Below, one piece after another: positions 29,122-34,451 of a stretch of 34,451 nucleotides of DNA. The position numbers were made by a program, and so were the translations under genes. The notes beneath the pieces were generated by a model. It was given only the letters and a program-made list of their open reading frames with translations, did not search any database and was not told the DNA's origin. Each line of letters opens with the position of its first letter. Within the stretch, counting starts at the first letter, position 1. Origin of the DNA: a virus; IMG/VR virus record IMGVR_UViG_3300036835_000456, positions 1-34,451 of that record. One strand, written 5' to 3'.

Positions 29122-31152
29122 GTGCCCTACCCGCTGCGGGAAAGCATCAACCTGGGTGGTTACGACCTGACGCTGTACCAATACACCCAGGGCGCCCAGC
29201 GCAACCAGGCCAGCGACAACCAGACCAGCGTCGTGCAGCTCGCCGGCGAGCCGATGGACGTTTCCGAAGAGCCGCTGGTCATGGACACCTTTCACCTGGG
29301 CTTCGGCTACTCATGGCGCCTGCTGCAGGGCACCTACGCGTACGCCATCAACGCCGACGCGCGCTTCCCGCGCCTGGTGCTGCCGGGCCCGCTGGTGACG
29401 ACCACCGCGTTGCCGGCCGGCGTGACCAGCCCGCCGCGCTGCGGCCAGGACTACAACGGCGACTTCTACGTGGGTGCCGGGCGCTACGTGTACCGCATCC
29501 CTGGTGGCACCGGCGCGCCCGTGCAGGTCGCCGACCTGGGCGCTGGTGTCTACGCCTGGTCGATGGACACCTTCAACGGCAACCTGTACGTCGGCACCTC
29601 GACGACCGATACGCCGGCAGGCGCACCTGGCGCGCTGTGGCAGAACGCCAGCGGCACGTGGACCGGCGGCGGTCCGCCGCGCAAGGCCATCGTCCACGCC
29701 TGGTATCAGTCCTCGGCGAGCGGCGCCGTCGGCGCCTGGCAGCTCATCGCTTCGGACACGGTCTCGAGCGTCATCAACTGCGCTACTGGACCGATGACAC
29801 CGGCCAACTGGGGCGCGAGCATCGCCGTCGGCGACACGACCTACCCCATCAACAGCCTGGTCAGCGACCAGGCGCACGTGTATGTGGCCAAGACCAACGG
29901 CTTGCACGACGTCGACGGCGCGACGGGCTTTACGCCCAACCTGATGCCGTTTTACGAGTCGGCCGTCGACGTCGATAACGGCACCGCCAGCATCTCGGCC
30001 AACGGCTCGGTGTACGTCAACTCGATCGCCGGGCTGTTCCGCCTGGACGTCTCGGGCGGCTCGACGACCGGCCGCATCACCACCGTCACGCCGGGCCACG
30101 GCTTGCCGAACGAGACGCCCATCCGCGGCAAGATCACCGCGCTGGCGACCTACGGCCCGTGGGTCATCGGCGCGGTCTACAACGGCACGGACACCTACAT
30201 CATGTGGGGCCGCGACATCCGCCAGGGCGACGCGGGCACCTCGCCGTTCGGCTACGGCGCCGGCTACGGGCCCAGCCCGTCGGCCATCGGGCCCTCGCCG
30301 ATGCTGTGGCACGGCGCGCTGATCTACCTGCCGGGCCAGATCTGCCGCATGTTGGCCATCAGCGCGCTGACCAGCCCGCCGCGGCTGTGGCTCGGCACGC
30401 GCACTACCAGCAGCGGCCAGGCGTCGCTTGCCTGGGCGACGATCGCGCGCACCGAGAACCCGCTGCAGGACGTCGAGTACCGCTACGCCACCGACTGGGA
30501 GGTGCACATCCCCGGCCAGGACTGGCAGCACCCGATTACCGTCAAAGACCTGCTGCAGATCGACGTGCAGGCCGACGGCCTGGGCATCGGCGCCAGCCTG
30601 GACATCGAGGTCGGCGCCGACGATCAGGCTGAGGTGCTCTTCGGTACGGCCAACGAGTCGCCGCTGTCGTACGTGGTCGGCAGCCAGGACTTTTTCGGAC
30701 GGCGCCTGGCGCTGTGCCTGCACGGCACGAACGGGCCCGATGCGCCGGGCATCGTCCGCGCCATCAGCCCACGGGCCCAGCTGCGCCCGTCGCTGCGGCG
30801 CGTGCGGACCTACGACGTGGTCCTCGGCGAGGGCAACCTGGATCGTTTCGGCGGTCGCGACCTCGGGCGGTCGCTGACGACCTACCAGCAGCTCGAGCCG
30901 ATGCAGTGGAACGGCCGCGTCAGCCTGCGCGATGAGTTCGGCGAGACCTACAACGTGATCCTGCTGCCGCCCATCCAGCGGCGCCTGAGCCACCTGGGTG
31001 GCGAGTCGGGCAAGGGCACCGCCGAGCCGGTCATCGTTGCCACGCTCGTGCTCAAGCTGTTGGTCGACGACGCCGATCTGACGACCCCGGCCACGGTCAA
31101 CTGGGACGCCGGGTACAAGTACGACACTGGCTATCGATGGGGGTCACCATGA
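29122..31152 (+). CDS. Beta-propeller-like tail protein, probable tail nozzle
   Basis: The 676-aa protein is rich in repeated short beta units such as DFYVGAGRYVYRIPGG, NLYVGTSTTDTPAG, HVYVAKTNGLHDVDG and SVYVNSIAGLFRLD. These recur roughly every 60-70 residues, as propeller blades do. The C-terminal third (about 450 on) switches to jelly-roll-like strands (WQHPITVKDLLQIDVQADGL). Tail nozzle (T7 gp12-like) and hub proteins have this kind of build. With the adaptor before it and fibres after it, a tail nozzle is the favoured reading. It ends in YRWGSP, and its stop overlaps the next ATG. Confidence 0.7.
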   Translation: MPYPLRESINLGGYDLTLYQYTQGAQRNQASDNQTSVVQLAGEPMDVSEEPLVMDTFHLGFGYSWRLLQGTYAYAINADARFPRLVLPGPLVTTTALPAGVTSPPRCGQDYNGDFYVGAGRYVYRIPGGTGAPVQVADLGAGVYAWSMDTFNGNLYVGTSTTDTPAGAPGALWQNASGTWTGGGPPRKAIVHAWYQSSASGAVGAWQLIASDTVSSVINCATGPMTPANWGASIAVGDTTYPINSLVSDQAHVYVAKTNGLHDVDGATGFTPNLMPFYESAVDVDNGTASISANGSVYVNSIAGLFRLDVSGGSTTGRITTVTPGHGLPNETPIRGKITALATYGPWVIGAVYNGTDTYIMWGRDIRQGDAGTSPFGYGAGYGPSPSAIGPSPMLWHGALIYLPGQICRMLAISALTSPPRLWLGTRTTSSGQASLAWATIARTENPLQDVEYRYATDWEVHIPGQDWQHPITVKDLLQIDVQADGLGIGASLDIEVGADDQAEVLFGTANESPLSYVVGSQDFFGRRLALCLHGTNGPDAPGIVRAISPRAQLRPSLRRVRTYDVVLGEGNLDRFGGRDLGRSLTTYQQLEPMQWNGRVSLRDEFGETYNVILLPPIQRRLSHLGGESGKGTAEPVIVATLVLKLLVDDADLTTPATVNWDAGYKYDTGYRWGSP

Positions 31153-32348
31153 CATTTTCTGACGTGCATCCGGGCGATCCGATCAACGCGTCGAACGTCC
31201 AGCAGGTCATCGACGCGCTGAAGGGCACCGCGGGCAAAGGCGTGGCGCTCGCAGTGAGCGCCGTCAACGACGCAACGCGCTACGCGCTGACGCTCGAGAA
31301 CCTGGACGCGACCAACTCGCGCGCCATCAACGTGCTCAAGAGCGACGGCTCGGTGCTGATCCGCGCCGACGTGACGGGGGTGACGTTCGGCGCACCGCTG
31401 AACCTGACGGCCAATAGTGTGGCCGGCTCGGCCATCCAGGACGCTTCGGTCACCAACGCCAAGCTGGGGCCGGACGTCGCGCGCGCCAACCTACTGGTCA
31501 ACGGTGGATTCGAGCTTTGGCAGAGAGGTACCAGTGGGTTTACCGCTAATGGTGCGTTTTCAGCGGATCGTTGGATGAATGGGTTGGCGGGCACTTCGAC
31601 CTTTAGCGTGGTGCAGCAGCAAACGTCACCGGTTGCCGTCAATTCTCGCTTTAGCCTTGGGTTTACGTACAACCATAACGCTGAGAGCTATATCTACCAG
31701 AAGCTGGAAGACTACTTCCAGGTGCGCGGGCAAACGCTGTCGTTCAGCATCATGGTGCAGACCTCGACCGCCAATGCGGTTCGGCCATTTGTGCAGTGCT
31801 CCAGCACCTATACGTTCGGCGCATTTCACACAGGTGACGGCACCTTCCGCCAACTTACCGTCACGGCGCCATGCCCGTCGAATGCCACAGGTGTCGCTGT
31901 CGGCCTCGCACTCGATGCTTCCTGTACGGCGTACCTCGATAACGCGATGCTGGTGTATGGCTCGCAGCCAGCCAACTATGCACCGCTACCCCCGGCGGAT
32001 GAGTTGGCGCGCTGCCTCCGCTACTACGAACGCATCGACGCGGCGAACACCCAGCAACTGCTACTGACTCAGGCGTATGGGGCTGGCAGCACGATATGGG
32101 ACTGGCATCTCAGAGCAACCAAGGCGGTCACGCCCACGCTCACGACGGCAGCAGCTTCACAGTTCTGCCACCTGACTGCCACCGGTGCCGCGTCACCCGC
32201 ATGTACGGCTATCACGGCGGGGGCTCTGTTTGCCGACAGGATCACCGGGAGCACCAGCCTTTCTTCGGGGCTGGTAGCTGGTAATGCCTCTCAGTTGATT
32301 GCAGCAAATGCAGCCACCGCGTTCCTGATCGCGGAGGCCAACCCGTGA
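31149..32348 (+). CDS. Tail fibre / receptor-binding protein, 399 aa
   Basis: Residues 1-115 form a virion-attachment region (VHPGDPINASNVQQVIDALK, AGSAIQDASVTNAKLGPDVA). From about residue 117 the sequence turns to a galactose-binding/carbohydrate-module-like domain typical of fibres: LLVNGGFELWQRGTSGF, ADRWMNGLAG, then YLDNAMLVYGSQPANYAP and ELARCLRYYERI. The last part would be the tip. Base composition drops in GC from about 31500 onward compared with both flanks, a sign of recent domain exchange. ATG 31149 is preferred to 31137 because it makes the usual ATGA overlap. Confidence 0.82.
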   Translation: MTFSDVHPGDPINASNVQQVIDALKGTAGKGVALAVSAVNDATRYALTLENLDATNSRAINVLKSDGSVLIRADVTGVTFGAPLNLTANSVAGSAIQDASVTNAKLGPDVARANLLVNGGFELWQRGTSGFTANGAFSADRWMNGLAGTSTFSVVQQQTSPVAVNSRFSLGFTYNHNAESYIYQKLEDYFQVRGQTLSFSIMVQTSTANAVRPFVQCSSTYTFGAFHTGDGTFRQLTVTAPCPSNATGVAVGLALDASCTAYLDNAMLVYGSQPANYAPLPPADELARCLRYYERIDAANTQQLLLTQAYGAGSTIWDWHLRATKAVTPTLTTAAASQFCHLTATGAASPACTAITAGALFADRITGSTSLSSGLVAGNASQLIAANAATAFLIAEANP

Positions 32349-32704
32349 GCATACGACCGGTCAACTTCAACGCGGATGGCTCCGTCGAGGTGGTCTCCGA
32401 CGAGACGGGTCACAGTGGCACTCTTCCCGCCGAGCAGGTCGTATGGGGCGCAAACACGGACGGCTCCGAAAACCACAACTTCATCGTGTTGCAGTGTCCG
32501 GATGGCTGCGGCGCCAGTTCGACGCATCCCGTGGGCGGTGGCGCAGCGCCTGCCGAGGTGCAACAAATGTTTGTGAACAAGGTCCAGAACGAAGGTTGCG
32601 CGTGCGGCCAGATCCAGGCAACTGATGCTGACACGCTGGCCGAGTCGCACGTCAGGTTGAACGTCAACCGCCAGGATGGAGCAGGGAGGTGGCAACTCGC
32701 ATGA
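32345..32704 (+). CDS. Hypothetical protein with possible zinc site, 119 aa
   Basis: Beta-rich start (MSIRPVNFNADGSVEVVSDE). Residues 48-90 contain Cys and His pairs (HNFIVLQCPDGCGASSTHPV, then NEGCACGQI), which could make a zinc site C-x3-C...H...C-x-C. A helix (AEVQQMFVNKVQ) sits between. GTG overlaps the fibre stop. It may be a fibre chaperone or tail accessory. No family is known to me. Confidence 0.65.
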   Translation: MSIRPVNFNADGSVEVVSDETGHSGTLPAEQVVWGANTDGSENHNFIVLQCPDGCGASSTHPVGGGAAPAEVQQMFVNKVQNEGCACGQIQATDADTLAESHVRLNVNRQDGAGRWQLA

Positions 32705-32910
32705 CTGAGCAGCAGTTTCAGTTCAAGGTGGTCTACGTCGATCCGGGGGATGGGCTGATCGTGGGCATGGAGCCGTCCGGCGGCGCGGTCGGCAGCACCC
32801 ACAAGGTCGCGGTGTTGCACGATCCGGCCGAGTACGACGTGCTCATGCGCACCGACCCCGCGTATCTGTCGTCTGACAAAGACCACATCCTGGCGGCGCC
32901 TGACCACTGA
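32701..32910 (+). CDS. Hypothetical small tail-region protein, 69 aa
   Basis: MTEQQFQFKVVYVDPGDGLI, then VGMEPSGGAVGSTHKVAVLH, then AEYDVLMRTDPAYLSSD: two beta hairpins and a short helix. ATG 32701 overlaps the upstream TGA and has GGGAGG 11-12 bases before it. A GTG at 32689 would overlap that binding site, so the ATG is favoured. Function is unknown. Confidence 0.65.
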   Translation: MTEQQFQFKVVYVDPGDGLIVGMEPSGGAVGSTHKVAVLHDPAEYDVLMRTDPAYLSSDKDHILAAPDH

Positions 32911-32919
32911 GCAACGACC

Positions 32920-33654
32920 ATGACGCTCAAGACGCGCGTCGTTGGCTTGCTGCAGTACGCCCAGGGCGACGACGTCCAGACGTACCTGCAGCGCTGGCTC
33001 GCGCAGTCGATTCGTCTGACCGACGGCCTGTTCGATCCGGTCTCGGGCCACAATCACAACGGCAGCGGCACCAATGGGCCGGTGGTCGCCGGTGGAGGCG
33101 GCGTCACCATGGTCTGGCGCGGCGCCTGGTCATCGGCGACGGGCTACAGCAAGAACGACGGCGTCAGTTACCAGGGCTCGAGCTACATCGCGCTGAACGC
33201 AGTGGGTCCGTCGGCCACGCCACCACCCTCAGATACCGCCAACTGGGGGCTGCTCGCCGCGGCTGGCGCCACCGGACCGCAGGGCCCAGCTGGCGCGACT
33301 GGGGCACAGGGCCCGACCGGGCCAACAGGCGCCACAGGTCCACAGGGTGCCACCGGCGCGCAGGGCCCGATCGGCAATACCGGGCCGCAGGGAGCTACCG
33401 GCGCCACCGGGCCGCAGGGTCCAACAGGCGCAACGGGTGCTCAGGGCCCGGCTGGCCCACCGGGCCTGACCTGGCGCGGCAACTGGGTCTCGACCAACAG
33501 TTACGCCCTGAACGACGCCGCCTACGACACGGCCAATGGGTCGTCGTATATCTGCATCGCCGCGGTCGGCACGGGCGGCGGCGCGCCACACACCGACGCG
33601 ACGCACTGGTCGCTGCTGGCCTCGAGCGCCGCGGCGACATGGGGGTCTCCATAA
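32920..33654 (+). CDS. Collagen-like fibre with two chitin-binding-type modules
   Basis: Residues 116-183 are about 22 uninterrupted Gly-X-Y triplets ([10 protein letters not shown]-type), a collagen-like triple helix. Two related modules flank it: [20 protein letters not shown] then [11 protein letters not shown] (66-113), and [20 protein letters not shown] then [11 protein letters not shown] (184-236). They share the W-RG-W----Y--ND--Y--GSSYI pattern of CBM5/12-like carbohydrate modules. The first 60 residues ([29 protein letters not shown]) probably attach to the tail. The role is binding of surface glycans. The protein ends in WGSP like the nozzle protein. Confidence 0.83.
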   Translation: MTLKTRVVGLLQYAQGDDVQTYLQRWLAQSIRLTDGLFDPVSGHNHNGSGTNGPVVAGGGGVTMVWRGAWSSATGYSKNDGVSYQGSSYIALNAVGPSATPPPSDTANWGLLAAAGATGPQGPAGATGAQGPTGPTGATGPQGATGAQGPIGNTGPQGATGATGPQGPTGATGAQGPAGPPGLTWRGNWVSTNSYALNDAAYDTANGSSYICIAAVGTGGGAPHTDATHWSLLASSAAATWGSP

Positions 33655-33890
33655 TGAGCGACGTCAGCCAGTATTCCGACGACCAGACCGCCCAGATCAC
33701 CCAGCTGCAACAGCAGCAGGGGTTGTTTACGCAGGCCCTCAAGGCTGCCGTGGAGGGGCGCTGGGTGGGCGCCAGCAGCGTCGAGGCGTTTCTGTACGCG
33801 CTCGATCCCAGCCTGCAGGGCACGGTCACGCCGGACCCGCCGGTCACCGACTCGGAATACGCGGAGGACGCCGACTCCCCAAAAGCGTGA
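33654..33890 (+). CDS. Hypothetical small protein, 78 aa
   Basis: [20 protein letters not shown], then QQGLFTQALKAAVEGRWVGA and VEAFLYALDPSLQGTVTPDP. One helix rich in Gln, acidic overall. ATG 33654 overlaps the fibre stop (TAATG). A longer start at 33639 is less likely. Its stop overlaps the GTG of the peptidase gene. It may be a fibre-associated or lysis accessory protein. Confidence 0.6.
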   Translation: MSDVSQYSDDQTAQITQLQQQQGLFTQALKAAVEGRWVGASSVEAFLYALDPSLQGTVTPDPPVTDSEYAEDADSPKA

Positions 33891-34354
33891 CCTGGGATCC
33901 GAACTGGTTCATGCCGGGCCAGGCGTACAACTGGACGTGCAGCGTGTGCTCGACGACGTGGGTGCTGCAGGCGACTGGCACCGCCTACCAGGACTCGGAT
34001 ATTTACGACGCGCGCTACGCCGTCGGCGAGCGCATGGGGTATCCATCTTGCGTCAACCAGACGTATGGCTGCATGTCGCCACAGTGCGTCATCGACACGC
34101 TGGCCAGCTACGGCCTGGTGGCCAAGCAGGCCTACGTGACGTTCGACCAGGCGCTCGCTATTGCCAGGACTAACACCGGCGTCATCAACCCGCAGGGCAT
34201 GTACCACTTCATGGGGCTGCGCGGGACGAGCGGCTCGGATATCTGGGTGGCCAATAGCGCCCAGGGCTATGACGGCGTGTGGGACAACCTGACGCGCGAG
34301 CGCTTCAACGCGCTGGGGCCGGTGTCAGTCATCTACGTGGAGTCGCGGGCATGA
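33887..34354 (+). CDS. C39-like cysteine peptidase, candidate endolysin
   Basis: The 155-aa protein fits a papain-fold C39_2-type domain: AYNWTCSVCSTTWVLQATG carries the nucleophile candidate Cys. GMYHFMGLRGTSGSDIWVAN has the His after a beta strand. NSAQGYDGVWDNLTRERFNA is the closing block usual in the family. Peptidoglycan cross-link cleavage would be expected. Position before a membrane protein at the end of the late block makes an endolysin plausible, but a virion-associated role is possible. GTG overlaps the previous stop (GTGA). No signal peptide is seen, so export would need a holin. Confidence 0.7.
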   Translation: MTWDPNWFMPGQAYNWTCSVCSTTWVLQATGTAYQDSDIYDARYAVGERMGYPSCVNQTYGCMSPQCVIDTLASYGLVAKQAYVTFDQALAIARTNTGVINPQGMYHFMGLRGTSGSDIWVANSAQGYDGVWDNLTRERFNALGPVSVIYVESRA

Positions 34355-34386
34355 CTCGCGAGCTGGTGTAAGGGAGCATTTGCAGC

Positions 34387-34451
34387 ATGCAGATTGGTGG
34401 CACCGCGGCACCCTGGCTGACGATCGGGGCGATCATCGCCGTGGTCGTGTT
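34387..34451 (+). CDS. Membrane protein, probable holin, cut by window end
   Basis: AAGGGAG at 34369-34375 precedes ATG 34387. The visible part is MQIGGTAAPWLTIGAIIAVV, the start of a hydrophobic helix. A small membrane protein directly after an endolysin candidate is most simply a holin. Only 21 codons are visible. Confidence 0.5.
   Translation, partial: MQIGGTAAPWLTIGAIIAVVV

Noticed and set aside
29311-30993. Long open frame on the minus strand, 560 codons
   Set aside because: It lies entirely antisense to the beta-propeller tail gene, is Arg/Ala/Val-rich as expected of a reverse frame in GC-rich DNA, has no plausible binding site and would break the coupled rightward operon.
33277-33470. 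Regularly repeated GC-rich units, CRISPR-like at first sight
   Set aside because: They are nine-base codon triplets coding Gly-X-Y in a collagen-like protein, without unique spacers.
1-34451. tRNA, rRNA, insertion sequence and CRISPR array
   Set aside because: Reading both strands by eye I saw no cloverleaf with a conserved T-loop, no transposase motif with terminal repeats and no repeat-spacer array. A tRNA search tool would be needed to exclude degenerate tRNAs.

Overview
The window reads as most of the genome of a tailed double-stranded DNA phage (or prophage) of a high-GC bacterium. It contains the two terminase subunits, a portal, a scaffold, a major capsid protein, tail and fibre genes and a lysis end. 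An XRE repressor with divergent promoters and a serine-recombinase catalytic domain suggest a temperate or formerly temperate phage. No tape-measure or tail-tube gene is visible. Very large Ala/Gln-rich proteins and a candidate tail-nozzle protein are present instead, so a podovirus-like particle is the best guess. An Rpf-type transglycosylase-like protein, leaderless-type promoters and frequent GTG starts fit an actinobacterial host. A Chloroflexota or other high-GC host cannot be excluded from sequence alone.

Layout. (1) Positions 1-1377, minus strand: a short leftward early operon with a SWIM-type zinc protein, an AAWRAG-motif protein, a micro membrane protein, a hypothetical protein and a gene cut by the window edge. 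(2) Positions 1378-1420: face-to-face overlapping promoters driving the leftward operon and the rightward XRE repressor. (3) Positions 1421-2445: repressor and truncated serine recombinase. The recombinase 3' end doubles as a regulatory region with a LexA-box-like palindrome and a 25-bp near-perfect palindrome. (4) Positions 2432-9426: a tightly overlapping rightward early operon. It has a small ribbon-helix-helix-like protein, a second AAWRAG/micro-membrane pair, a VRR-NUC nuclease, several small zinc-binding proteins, a secreted Rpf-like protein, a RecT/Bet annealase, a DNA methyltransferase, a replication-initiator-like protein with an origin-like repeat cluster inside its gene, and a conserved phage protein. 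(5) Positions 9423-25363: packaging and head assembly (terminase subunits, portal, a run of very small basic proteins, three large low-complexity proteins, scaffold). The last of the three large proteins (1694 aa) carries a GH73 glucosaminidase and a C39-like cysteine peptidase domain. A single reversed membrane-protein gene and a strong terminator interrupt this block at 24079-24381. (6) Positions 25411-34354: capsid, head completion, tail, fibres and a C39-like candidate endolysin. (7) From 34387: a membrane protein, probably a holin, cut by the window end.

How it works together. Most neighbouring genes overlap by 1-4 bases (TGATG, ATGA, GTGA, TAGTG), so translational coupling is the rule and few internal promoters are expected. 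Regulatory DNA is concentrated at 1369-1421, 2314-2420, 2896-2916, 11087-11516, 24338-24463 and 25373-25405. The least familiar features are the duplicated AAWRAG/micro-membrane cassette on both early arms, the two matching GGACA-N11-TGTCC palindromes around one early gene, at least eight putative zinc-binding proteins in one phage, and the possible attenuators in front of the portal and capsid genes.
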